Shown in pieces: positions 10,340 through 21,627 of a DNA stretch of 64,000 nucleotides; position 1 is the stretch's first letter; each line of letters starts with the position of its first letter. Where the stretch lies: assembly GCA_025677835.1 (NCBI GenBank), contig JAIXMR010000022.1, positions 186,001 to 250,000 of the forward strand. The letters run 5' to 3'. Source of the stretch: Sporodiniella umbellata (taxonomy: Eukaryota > Mucoromycota > Mucoromycetes > Mucorales > Rhizopodaceae). A program made the position numbers and the translations under genes. The notes below the pieces were generated by a model, which did not search any database, was not told where the DNA came from, and saw nothing but the letters and a program-made list of their open reading frames with translations.

Positions 10340-13300
10340 TTAAACACCATTTAAGGTGGAAGGGGTAGGGGAGGAACCAAACATTTTTCTATCGTTAAAG
10401 ATGGTACCAAAAGGAGAGCCTGAGGTAGTAGAGCTCATGATACTTTTGCCATCGAAAGCAGCAGGAGAATCCATCGGCGTTTTGAGAGTCATACGCTTGT
10501 TAAATTTTTGACCTGTACGTTCTGTCTCCCAATCTTCCCACTTTTTCATAACAAGACGTGAAGAGTCAAATTTACCCTCTGCATCGCCATGGCCCTTGTC
10601 TTTCTTTTCGCCAGCGATAACACGTGTAGCACCCCAAGAGAAATCATCAAAATGCCAGAAAGAGTAGACGGGCAAGATAAAGTTCCAGATAGGAAGAGCA
10701 ATGATATAGACCAGCATCCAGAGAATATAGATAAATTTAAAGGTGGTGATACCAATCAGAATGGCGGGTAGGCCCAGAATGACGATCAAAAGAGCCAATG
10801 ATTGCCACTGGGGATCTGTGGAGATAGCAGTGTCGATGATTAGATAGATGGTCATCACAATAGCCGCAGGTAAGACCAAGGTACCCAAAAGATCTACAAA
10901 GACAGAGAACTGCATCGAAAGACAGGCAATACCACAGAGATCCGAGACCAAGACGAGTTCCATCAAGTTATGTACAGTAGAATTAATCCATCGACGACGT
11001 TGGGACAAGAGTACCTTGAATTCATCGGGTACGATGGTCTTACAACGAGCCTGGGGAACAAACATCATTTGTCGTTTTGGGAAAGTACGTAACATCAGCG
11101 TGGACAAGAATCGATCTTCACCCAAAAGTAGCAGGTTCTTTTCGTGTAAGGTTGTCACTACATTTTGATTGTATTCTAAAATAATGTCTGGATTGGCCAA
11201 AATAGGAACCCAGGCGCCGTTCTTGGGGGACTTGATACGGTACATACTAAAACAACCGGGTAAACAGGTAACAATACCAAAGAGAGATTCAAACGCTTTG
11301 GCGTAATGGTGTGAAATATAGTATTCGAATACTTGGATACTTGAAGTAACTATGATAGAAAACAGATGAGCACGCAAAATCTTTAGAACAAGTGTGTATG
11401 TGGATTTACATGAAGCTCGCTTGTTGGCAATTCTGGTTTCACCACAAAGACCCATAATAGTAATATCATTCGCCATAGCAGCCACCATGTAAGTCAATGC
11501 GTCTGACAATACCTTTGTATCTGCATCCACCTAAATTGGGAGATTAGGAAAAAAAAATAAATAAAGATAGACTATTGTGTAAGTTACCATCAGCACTAAT
11601 TCAAATTTATCGGGTGTAACCCCTTTCATGAGCCAAGTCATCTTCCAAAAGATTTCATAATCCAACTCAGACAATCGATCATTGAATAAAACGCGTTGAA
11701 AGAAACTCATCAAGATGAGCTGTTGTATATAAAGCATGTTAAAAAGGGTATCTTTTTCGGCCTAGTGTCTGTCTTACCTGAGAATCACGTTTACCACGAT
11801 TACCGGCTTTAGGGGCATCTCTTTCTTCATCTGTACCACATTTGACAATAGTGACACAAGGAACACCTTTATAGTGACCCGCATACTGTTTTTTTTTTTT
11901 TTTTTTGGTTAAGATCAATCAGACACAGAAAAAAAAAAAGAAATGCTTACCACTTTAGCCATATTCAATTGTTTTTCACCGTCAGCAATAGCTAGATAAG
12001 TAGAGGGCTTAGGATTTGCCATGGTAGGATCAAGATCCATCATATCAATAACAACGTCAGGTGTAGACTTTGTTTCTCCTTCACCGGTAATCATACCGTC
12101 AGCAATGACAAAAAAGATCTTGGCTCGAGGTGAGTCTAAAAGTCCTGTGTAGATGTATGTATTTTACCTTGTGTTTATTGGAGTAGGTGGTTTCAGCCAA
12201 ACTGTCCATGGTGATTCGAAGGCCTTCTTCGCCTTCTGAATAACAAGTGACCAACATGACTGTGTAGAGCTCAGTGGTGACGATATCGGAGCGAGCCCCG
12301 CCTAGACCAATCGCTGAGCTAGCTTCAGAGAGAGGTGTGGCGCGCGACGAACCTGAATTGAAAGAGACCGTGGACTGTTGCAGTTGCATGGGTGGGTAAT
12401 GGTTATAGGGGCCTGGGTTATGGTTTGCTGGATCATCGTTACCTCCTTTGACTGAACGCCAGGCGAGCCAGTTCGAACGACCTCCAGGCTTGATCATATG
12501 ACGCGAAATAACCCATTGGAATAATAGAGCCATTGAATAACGAATGGCAATCATGGCCGCAATCACACCCAACATGAGGTTCATAATGATCTTTTGGGCA
12601 ATACAACCCCCTGTTTCAGTTTCCATAATACCTGCCTTGTATCGTGATTGAAGACAGCGTCGGATATTTCCACTCTGCTGAACGTTCATAATAGCCAGAG
12701 AGGCGTCTGTGCCCAGGTTGTTGCGGATAGCTAAATCGATTCGGTCACCAAAAGAATGAGTGGGCGAATTAAGATAGGCCGTAAGATTGAGGACTAGGAT
12801 AGAGAAAGACTCGGGTCAATACATATAGATGTATAGAAGAGAAAATATTACCTGAATCACCCAACAAGATCAATCCTTTACCATTCAAGGTCTTGGTGTT
12901 CATATCTTCCCAGTCAAAACCGATATCACCTGTAGCAGAAGCAGTCTTTTTGAATTCAGCGAGCGAAAGACAGGTATTGCTAGGAGGTGTGATCCCGCCA
13001 CCATAAGGACTGTTGAGGTAGCATGTACGTAGGCTATTGGGAAAGGCGTTACAGGCGCCGTCGGTGTCACCATTAAAAATACTTCCGATTTCCGAGTTTT
13101 CATAATCCCTGGTGAAATTAAGTCCTTTTTGGGCAAAGAAGTTTTGGACAGCATCATAAGGATAGATTTTACCAAAGATGCGTGGGTTTTTATGATATCT
13201 TGGGACCCTCACACCATTGGTCATGTCAGAATATGCCTCAGTAGAACCAGTACCTGAAGGACACAATACCTTGGTCAAACCATAGGTAACAAATGCCAAA

Positions 13301-14111
13301 GCACCACATAAGAATAAAATGATATAACACAGTGAGAGCTAATTTTCAAAAAGTAAGTAACAGCGGACATCTTTTTTCTTCTCTTGGTTACCTTTTCTCT
13401 CCAAGCTTGTTGTACCATCGGCTCACGCTTTCTAAGACAGACACGAAGAAACCAGTTTGGAATACAACACGTCATAAGATAAGCACACCAAGCCCACCAA
13501 CTGGTCAATACTTTGACTTTCTCTTCTGGTTCCGGTTTAGGCAACTCAGGTTCCAAGAGGCCAGCTTCCTGTTGATTGATTTTTTGCTGTTGGAGTTGAT
13601 GTTGAAGTCGGTTGGGCATCGGTTGGTTATTAGGTCTTGGACGGTTCATACGTTGTTGCTGCTGCTGCTGTTGTTGTTGTTGTTGTTGCTGTTGCATCAT
13701 CATACGATGTTGTTGCGAAGGAGAGCGGATCAAGCCTTGTTTGGGTCGTTGCCTCTCAGGGCGGGACAGAGACCGGGAACGATCGACACGGCGGTACCCT
13801 TGGGGCGGTAGTTGATTTGACGTGGGAGGCCGGCTGGGTCGCGCGTTGGTCGGTCGGGCCTGAGATGAATAATGGTGCTGAGGTGAAGAGGATGGTTGGT
13901 TTTGTCTATGAGCAGGAGGGCGGGGACGTCCTAAGGGGTCCATACTGTAATGTTGTTGTGGCGGTGCTTGCTGATGATGATGCTGTTGCTGTTGGTGGTA
14001 TTGTTGGGGTGAAGGCTGCCTTTGATAGCTCGATCTTACTGGCCTTTGAGCTAGCCGAGGATCAGGCCCTCCTCGATACATATTACTGCTAGGTCGATGG
14101 TTATTTGACAT
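10340..14111 (-). CDS. CHS3: Class IV (Chs3-type) chitin synthase
   Basis: Membrane glycosyltransferase that polymerises UDP-GlcNAc into chitin. The start is ATG 14111. About the first 220 residues are disordered and rich in Pro, Gln and Arg, with a poly-Gln run of about 14-15 (near 13660-13690). Membrane segments ([14 protein letters not shown]) and a conserved extracytoplasmic loop follow. The catalytic part contains [15 protein letters not shown] (about 12240), DADTKV (11520), [23 protein letters not shown] (about 11120) and the processive signature [13 protein letters not shown] (about 11000), then C-terminal membrane helices and a Ser/Thr-rich tail. No myosin motor domain is present, which excludes classes V-VII. 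Around seven exons; the introns contain poly(T) runs. Confidence 0.93.
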
Positions 14112-16870
14112 TTCTTTATTTTGCTTTTCTTTATTTCCTCCCCTTTTCTGTTTATGTACAATAAAAAATAATAATAACAAAAATATTAGAAAAGAAAATC
14201 AAAACAAAAAAATGAGTGAGAAAAGGGAAAAAAAAAAAAAAAAAAAAGAAAAAAAGAAAGAGAGGCTCAGAAGCTGTGTATAAATAACTGAGAAAAAAAA
14301 ATTGTTTCTATTTTCAGCCCTTTCCTTTTGAAATTGAGTGATACCTCAAAGTTTTGCATCAGCCTCTTGGAGAGAAAGACTGTATATGTGTGACAACTGC
14401 TTGGTTTCTGTAAAAAAAAAAAAAACGGATTTAAAAATATACTTGAATGCCCGAAGATGTTACTGTTCGAGAACCATATTATAAAAATACAAGGGGGGGG
14501 GGCAGTTCAAAAATGACAACAGAATTATCATTTTCTATAGGGTTCCAAAATAACTTGGGTTGCACCAAACCGGTAGCTGTAAGAGATCCAACGTACACCG
14601 GACATGGAAATAACCAATCCAGTAAGCCATAAGTTTTATAAAAGCGTCTATTCTAAAAAAGCAGTAAAGAAAAAAAAAAGCCTCTGAAACGCCCAAACAG
14701 AAGCATATACAACACATAGTTCTATCTATTTATACAACGCCTTCGCAATGTTACTCGTCGTCATCTTTATAATATAAAGCATAACATATCGCATTTTCAG
14801 CTGCATTGTTGATCTTTTTTTCTGTGTACTTTTAGAAAATAAAAAGCAACAGAGCCATTCTATCAAATGTTTTCTCATTCTATCTAAGTATAAATATATT
14901 TTATCATTTTATATGTGTGTTCCTGTATTTTTGTATCGGCGAAAATCAAAATACTTGGAATCCTTTACCCCCCACCCCCTTCAGCTTACTATGGTTCAAT
15001 AAACAAACAGAGGATCGTCTTCTTATTGTTTTTGCTTCTTTATTATTGTGGAGGGATATCTACTCAGAAAAGCGTGTGAAGGTGATAGATACATCTGACC
15101 ACTACCACTCTCCCTTCTGCCGCTTTTTAATTACTGGCAACAATAAAATACAATAACCAAATACCAATTTATGCTTTATTTGACATTTTAATATCTTTGC
15201 TGATAAAAATAGGTTACTCAAAACAAGAAAAAGGTTCTACGCTGAGTTTGTTATGAACTATTTTTATATAATCAACGCCAGTAATGAATACAGTCCCAAT
15301 TGGTTTATTTTTTCCTCTGGTTGCACACATCACTTGTTCAGTCAGCTTTCTAGCACTGAGTCAAAAACATCAGAAATAACTAACTATCTTTCAAAATTAT
15401 GTCAATACATGCCATATTTATGTGTATTCAAAAAGTTTTGTCATTGAATATTTCTATTAGTCTACTCCATACTTGATTTTAAAAAAGCAAACTTATGCTT
15501 CCCCATAGCCTTTAGCTTGTCTTTCTTGCTTCTTTCAAGACAAGCATTACCCCTCCTCATTAATCAGCCTTTTACTTCTTTATTGATTCATCAGCTTATC
15601 TTTATATTGTTATTACAATCTTATCTATAAGATCTAATAGTCGCTACAAAAACTTTTTATCTTCAACTACATATATTACCAATTGCTTCACAACCCGGTA
15701 TTCTAACACACACAAAATGGCGATGATTTATTTCGTATCGGTTTTTTTGTAACAGTTGCTGGAGATACAACTACTAAGCGTACGTTTGAGAAGAGCTTTT
15801 AGCGAGCCCAAACGATCCAGAGCCTAAAAGAAAAACAAGCGTTCGCTCCTCCGTAAAGGTAATTCGCGTTTATAAAGAAAATCAAAAATATGTGTACAAA
15901 CCCGGATTTTTTTTCAAACAAATAAAAACCTGTTCTACAAGTAGGCTAAATTGCTTGAACATTTAAAAAAGGTGAAATAATTTATGCTAATGAACGTTGT
16001 TTAGAATACATTTGCACGCAAAGAAGTTTTACGCAAATGTAAACCCTTTGCTGAATAAAACAATACACAGAATTTAACCTTTGTTATTCAAAAAACACAT
16101 TCTAAGCCTATAGCCGTTGAATTTGCACTTGTTAAAGACAAGCCATAAACTATATACTGAGCATCTCTAAAACAATCAATCAAGGACTCGAAAGTGAAAA
16201 AAAAAATATCTACCATGATTTTTTTTCCTAATGAAATAAAACCTGTCCTGATGCTGGTTGTGCTAAAAAAAAAAAAAGTCGAAATACTTTCTTGTTTTAT
16301 TGAAATGAAGGTGGAAAAAGAATACATTGTCCAATTATCAAGACTTGCCAAAATTGGCATTATTTGAAATTGAGGACACTAAATCTATCTTACTTGTACA
16401 GACCATAGTTAAAGTAAACCCTAAATCAACACTATATATTTGACATTTTGTTCGTAAACGTATACATGTTTGGCTCTGTAATAACATACTATGGATGTAC
16501 AAAACACATAAATGGCACAAGAATTGTTCAAAAAAGTTCAAGGTCATCCATTGATTTTTAAGCACAACAATCATTTCACTATTAATTAAACTGTTATCAT
16601 TTACCCATCACACTTTACTACGCTGACTATCCAATTTTTCTATTTTTCTAAAAAAGGTGTAAACTTTATCCTCATGGAATATGGCTCACCTTTTGCCAGA
16701 TTCCCTTAGACTAACTAATCGTCACTCAAGATGCTAAAGCAATCAAATAAAACCTGATGCCAAAATCAAAGACAATGTTTGAATAAGACAAACAAAATGA
16801 TTTTCAAATACGTCACCTTGTAGACTTTGGATTATATTTTCAGATTATGCCTATTAAAGTACAGTGCCTC
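14112..16870. other. AT-rich island, no intact gene
   Basis: About 2.8 kb upstream of the chitin synthase. It holds a G10 run (14493-14502) and many short frames without recognisable content. From about 15.9 to 16.6 kb the plus strand reads like coding sequence broken by several stops (for example KPIAVEFALVKDKP, then LVQTIVKVNPKSTLYI), suggesting a decayed gene or element that I cannot name. Confidence 0.4.
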
Positions 16871-16876
16871 CAACCC

Positions 16877-17065
16877 CAAATTTCGCTTTTCAAAATATCA
16901 AATTCGCTTTGATAATAGTCAAAGATCACTTTTTACTCAGTCAAATTCGCTTTTGCATAGCTCAAAGTTCGCTTTTGTTTTCAGTCAAACTCGCTTTAGT
17001 CAAAGTGAAGTTCACAATTTTATTTAACGACCTAAATAGCCTAGAGGTGCTCAAAGCGATTTTTT
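16877..17065 (+). repeat. Phased array of CAAATTCGCTTT-like motifs
   Basis: Degenerate copies of tCAAAttcGCTTTt begin at 16877, 16899, 16920, 16942, 16963 and 16986, spaced 21-23 bp, with looser copies at 17001 and 17052. Inverse copies occupy the other arm (about 18815-18930), which lacks one ~20-bp unit. The regular spacing and position at the ends of the element resemble subterminal protein-binding repeats of DNA transposons, or an upstream activator array; function is inferred only. Confidence 0.65.
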
Positions 17066-17482
17066 TCTCAAAGTAATTCTAGCAATAACAAAAAAAAAGG
17101 TAATGGATTGATGACGGTAAGTGAAAAGTGACGGATTGGTGATGGATTGTTGACAAATTGTTTCTCTTTTTCCTTTGCCACTTTCCAATACAACATTGCA
17201 AACTAATTGTTCAACTAAAAATAAACTAGATTACTTAAAGAGGCTTATTCAAATATGACAGAAGATTCAGAAAGATTTAAATTACCATTGAAGTGGAAAC
17301 CGGACACTGATCTCATGAGCAAAATGCTGTTGAGGGATCCAGAAATAATGCGTATAGTTATTCAATCGCTTCTTGGTAATACATCGATGTTTGTATTGCG
17401 CGTTTGAAAATACTAATATATAAGTCGTATATAGGTGAGGATGTTTCTCCTGATAGCTACTCAGTAACCCCGACCTAGTGGG
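16929..17482 (+). repeat. Left inverted-repeat arm
   Basis: About 554 bp whose reverse complement matches 18394-18927 with only scattered substitutions and one ~20-bp repeat-unit difference. It includes the leader, first exon and first intron of the nuclease-like gene and stops abruptly after CCCCGACCTAGTGGG. Confidence 0.9.
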
Positions 17483-17592
17483 CTGATACTATAGGTGTAT
17501 GTACCTTGTATATCTCACAAAATACGAGTAATGAAAAATTCATTCCAGAACTTGTTGTTGTTCAAGAAGAGTTTAACCGATCACTTATTTGA
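17255..17592 (+). pseudogene. Truncated nuclease-like pseudogene copy, plus strand
   Basis: Starts with ATG at 17255 (MTEDSERFKLPLKW). It has a plausible 55-60-nt intron after IVIQSLLG, then EDVSPDSYSVTPT followed by an in-frame TAG (17476-17478). After it the frame resumes as WADTIGVCTLYISQ and IPELVVVQEEFNRSLI up to TGA 17590-17592, about where the minus copy has its IEVQ motif. No C-terminal half follows, so this copy is truncated as well as interrupted. Confidence 0.6.
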
Positions 17593-17676
17593 TGTCTTGC
17601 TTCTTTTTTGAATGTGATAATAGGAACTTTTGAGGGTAGCAGACGATTTGCACGGCTTGAACAGGCCATTTGTTCC

Positions 17677-18621
17677 CTATTTTTTTCTCTTTCCAGGCTT
17701 GCTGAGAGTTTCAATAAATGCAGCATCTTCAATGGTATACTGTTTTGGTTCATTGCTTTCTCCTTCACTTTTGTTATTGTCTTCGAGATCATTTTCAATC
17801 TGTTTAATTGAGAAAAGCCCTTCTTCAGCGTGGATTGTTGTTTTTATTTTACTGCTAGTTCCTTGATTCTTGCTATCTTCAATAATCTCCTCCAGATGTC
17901 TTTTCACTTGATTCAAAAAGTACTTGGTATCTGATTTGAGTATAATGTCATTATCTTTCTTTGCTAAGATATTATCCACAATACGAAATACCAATGCTAA
18001 TGTTAGGTCTCTCCAATGTAGTTGAGGAACTTGGGTCATGGTGTGGAGTGTAATAAAGTAACCGAGTGCTGCCATAGGATTTAATGTTGCTTTCTGGAAA
18101 TGATTGGAAACAGCATCCGCAGTCAACAAAAACATTTCTTTGCCCAAACTTTACAAACTGTTTCGAGCAGAAGTCCATCAGCACTGGCGGTGAATTCACC
18201 TTGGAATTCAGTGTTAGAAAAAGATTTGGTGACTATGACTATAACGATGGGTAATGCTTTATAACGCTTATAGACATTAGAGCTATATTTTATAAGTCTA
18301 AGCGTGAACTCTTGATTAACTTGACACTGGACTTCAATTAATATTGGGGGGACTTTGTGGACGCATACACCATATCTGGCCGACTGTCAACAACCCACTA
18401 GGTCGGGGTTACTGAGTAGCTATCAGGAGAAACATCCTCACCTATATACGACTTATATATTAGTATTTTCAAACGCGCAATACAAACATCGATGTATTAC
18501 CAAGAAGCGATTGAATAACTATACGCATTATTTCTGGATCCCTCAACAGCATTTTGCTCATGAGATCAGTGTCCGGTTTCCACTTCAATGGTAATTTAAA
18601 TCTTTCTGAATCTTCTGTCAT
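17677..18621 (-). pseudogene. Broken PD-(D/E)XK-nuclease-like gene, minus strand
   Basis: Begins at ATG 18621 with the same first exon as the plus copy and carries the same TAG in exon 2. Further on the frame breaks at least twice (about 18390-18360 and near 18137). The remaining blocks read PPILIEVQCQVNQEF, VTKSFSNTEFQGEF, FLLTADAVSNHFQK and LNPMAALGYFITLHT, then an acidic/Ser tail ending in a basic KRKK. The I-E-V-Q block followed by an aromatic/basic helix and an L-N-P-hydrophobic block resembles the Rpn/transposase-associated PD-(D/E)XK nucleases; this is inference from motif order, not a database hit. Confidence 0.5.
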
Positions 18622-18927
18622 ATTTGAATAAGCCTCTTTAAGTAATCTAGTTTATTTTTAGTTGAACAATTAGTTTGCAATGTTGTATTGGAAAGTGGCA
18701 AAGGAAAAAGAGAAACAATTTGTCAACAATCCATCACCAATCCGTCACTTTTCACTTACCGTCATCAATCCATTACCTTTTTTTTTGTTATTGCTAGAAT
18801 TACTTTGAGAAAACAATCGCTTTGAGCACCTCTAGGCTATTTAGGTCGTTAAATAAAAGTGTGAACTTCACTTTGACTAAAGCGAGTTTGACTGAAAACA
18901 AAAGCGAATTTGACTGAGTAAAAAGCG
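18394..18927 (-). repeat. Right inverted-repeat arm
   Basis: About 534 bp, reverse complement of 16929-17482. It is shorter mainly by one unit of the end-repeat array. Confidence 0.9.
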
Positions 18928-19073
18928 ATTTATCATACAATCCCAATAATCTAATATATCCAAATAAAGCTAATTGCAGTAACACAAAGAACTGTCTTTA
19001 AACAATCGTCCATTATATCAAAAAATGCTTCCCCTTTTTTTTTTCTACAAACTTCTTCCAACTACATAGTCCA

Positions 19074-19478
19074 ATGGATTTAAACAGAGGTAAATTGAAT
19101 TTTCCTGAATCAGTTTATACAAAATTTTTGTTTCACTTTTTGTTTTTAGCCCTAGTATCTTTTTTCGACAAAGAAGGTCGGAAAACGTTGTATAGCTTTG
19201 TTATTAAACATGCCCCTTTGGTTGGAAAGTATATCTGTCAGTTCTCTAAAATAGCCCATACAAGAAAGAGTTTAGTTTATAAATTTCAATCGAAATATAA
19301 AGCAAAAAAAAACCCCAAAAGCAAGAGATCTCCACTCATCAACTTTTATTTTGACATGTTATGGTCGTCTACACAAGTCAACAATACACTTGCAAATGAA
19401 GGTGATAAAGTATTTATTGAGTTTATCAAGTCAAGTAGTGTAGAAGTTACGAAAAAGTTACAGACAAATGATAGATAA
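19074..19478 (+). CDS. Hypothetical 134-residue ORF beside the palindromic element
   Basis: Open frame starting MDLNRGKLNFPESVYT, with a hydrophobic stretch (FLFHFLFLALVSFF, residues about 18-31) and a Lys-rich middle. I do not recognise it. It sits within 150 bp of the right arm, and a further frame fragment (SLVYPNKFTGIVLSDEE, near 19680-19720) follows after stops. It may be the remains of a larger repeat-borne gene. Low confidence that it is expressed. Confidence 0.25.
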   Translation: MDLNRGKLNFPESVYTKFLFHFLFLALVSFFDKEGRKTLYSFVIKHAPLVGKYICQFSKIAHTRKSLVYKFQSKYKAKKNPKSKRSPLINFYFDMLWSSTQVNNTLANEGDKVFIEFIKSSSVEVTKKLQTNDR

Positions 19479-21142
19479 ATAAAGCACTTCAGTAGACATG
19501 TTGACAACAACCTGTTTTGTTGTCGTTAAAACATAGATACCGATGGCAGAAGAAGAGGAAAAAAACCAGAATACAACGTACAGGGGCATCAGGAGTAAAC
19601 AGGCCTGAAAGGAAGACGAGAAAAAATCCAACTCTGAAGATAACTATTCAAACAAAAGAGGCGATAATGTATCTGACGAAAGCTTAGTATACCCAAATAA
19701 ATTTACAGGTATTGTATTATCAGATGAAGAGGTCTCTATCTATTTGAAGCAATTTAAGCAGTTCCAGTTAAAGGTCTAACCCTTGGGTGTTTTGATTTAT
19801 AGTAAAGGTCCCTTTTTTTAAAAAATTCATGAATCCAAGAAAAGCCTGAATCTGATACAATTTCCAATTAAACGCTAGTTTGAATTTGCTTTATTAAAAG
19901 AATAAAAACCAGTAAAAGAAAAAACATAATGAATGTTATGGTTAGTATAGTATGAAGTCTTTTTGAGGGTATACCTACACTATTCTCACCTAATCACTAA
20001 TAGGCTTGTATAATGTAGACTTCTTAAAGTCTGTTGAGCCATCGCGGCTCCTTTCGTTATTCCAGCTTTTTGAATAATACGATCGAAAAAAATAAAATAA
20101 ACATCGTCAAACTGTGTCAACAGAAACAAGATATCGGGTAATACCCGCTTTCACTTTCTGAGCAAAAATACTTGTATTCCCATAAAGGTTTTATTGACAT
20201 CTGATTTAACTAAAGCTTTGGTAATCTGTTCATTTTCAAAAGGCCTACTCAAACTGGCAGTCAATGATCTTTTCTATGGAAGTATTTCTATTGTATAATA
20301 CATCCTATTTGCTCCAACAAAGCTTTTTCTATCGACCGTGGTTACTAAAAATCATACATCTGTAGTTTTCTTTGTCTAACTCAAACTAGCCCAAGCTAAT
20401 ATGCAATTGATATTTTATCTAGTTTTTTTTTTTTTTTTTTTTTTTTACAACTCAGTAAACAGAGCAATGCTGAGGAACGGGTAACTTGCCTTTTAAAAAC
20501 AGTCTTTGCTCTAATAATGAAGCTTTTACATAAACAGCTTCCGCTTGACACTAGTTGGTGCAACAAATCTTTTTACAAATTCTGTTTTCATTTCAAAGCT
20601 CCTCTTGTAACTTGGGTTGTCAAAACCGATAGAGAGATGAAATCGCTCATACAAAAGACTTGTTTGTATTTTTTTTTTTTTTTTTTTTTTTGGATATTTG
20701 GAATTCCAATTAACTCCAAACCTCCCCGCTCCCTCTCCCCCTTTAATTGCTTGGTTTTTCAAATATTCAAAAATGGATTCCTTTTAAGTATAACAGACCT
20801 TCTACCTTGTTTGCTTTTTTCAATATAGTTCTTTTGTTGTTTTCTTCTCCTCTTCCCCCTTTTTTTTTAGAGAAAAAAAAAACATCTCCTGTATTTACCA
20901 AAAGATAAAGGCCTCTTTTCTTTTTGTTGTTGTTGTTTTTTTTTTAAGAATAAAAAGGGTTAAATGAAAGTTTTGCTTGAGAAATGCATAGTGAAAGGGG
21001 ATGAGAAAATGTTTGTTTTTCTTGTACTCCAAACAATCGATTGAACATAAAAGGTGAATTTTGTTTACATATAAACGCTGGACCCTTTTTTTTTTTTGGT
21101 ACATTGTTTCTCTTTTCTGAAAAATTCGGTTTCTTATAAAAC
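19479..21142. other. AT-rich spacer with decayed coding fragments
   Basis: Holds T runs (about 20424-20446 and 20671-20691). On the minus strand, coding-like fragments interrupted by stops occur at about 20430-19970 (for example ITKALVKSDVNKTF and IIQKAGITKGAAMAQQ). A GACAACAA/TTGTTGTC hairpin lies near 19502. No intact gene recognised. Confidence 0.35.
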
Positions 21143-21583
21143 ATGACAAAGGATATGAAACAAGGTGTAGCTAAAGGAGAAGACGCGAAACAAGAAGTAG
21201 CTTTAGAGCTATCCAAATGGATGCAAACAGTGACAACCGGGATTAAAAAAGCATCTACGATTCATGGGGAAGACCTGGTCAAAAAGTTGCATAAAAAAAT
21301 AGAAGAAGAAGAAAAAAAAAGTAAAGAACACGCCCATAAACCAGAGGCAAAGGAAAAGAAAGAGAGTAAGCAACCCGAAAATAAACCAGAGTCAAAAGAA
21401 AAGAAAGACAAACCAGAATCGCCCATGAGACGTCCCTTATCAAGCTATAACGTGTTTACCAAAGAAATGTTCAAGAGAATGAGTGAAGAATCATCAGATC
21501 TTAGTTTTGCTGAAAAAAGCAAGTTGATATCCAAAATGTGGAATGAAATGCCTGAAAATAAAAAAAAGGTAACCAATACTACC

Positions 21584-21627
<44 letters not shown>

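Larger units (their letters stand above)
16870..18985. mobile_element. Palindromic element carrying broken PD-(D/E)XK-nuclease-like genes
   Basis: Two nearly identical inverted arms (16929-17482 and 18394-18927) flank a 911-bp centre. Each arm runs inward from an end-repeat array across a shared 5' leader into the first exon, first intron and start of exon 2 of the same gene; the minus-strand copy continues through the centre. Beyond the arms a weaker resemblance may persist (TTTGGAT and AGATTAT blocks near 16826-16852 and 18940-18966). I see no terminal direct repeat or convincing target-site duplication. The most economical reading is two tail-to-tail insertions, or an inverted duplication, of one mobile-type gene unit. 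The element family is not identified. Confidence 0.6.

Noticed and set aside
13332..14092. Long plus-strand frames opposite the chitin synthase N-terminus
   Set aside because: They are antisense shadows of the CAG/Pro-rich coding region, giving poly-Leu, poly-Cys and poly-Val runs.
16929..18927. Palindrome as a classic terminal-inverted-repeat DNA transposon
   Set aside because: The arms contain coding sequence, sit tail to tail, lack clear outer ends and show no target-site duplication, so a simple TIR transposon is not supported.
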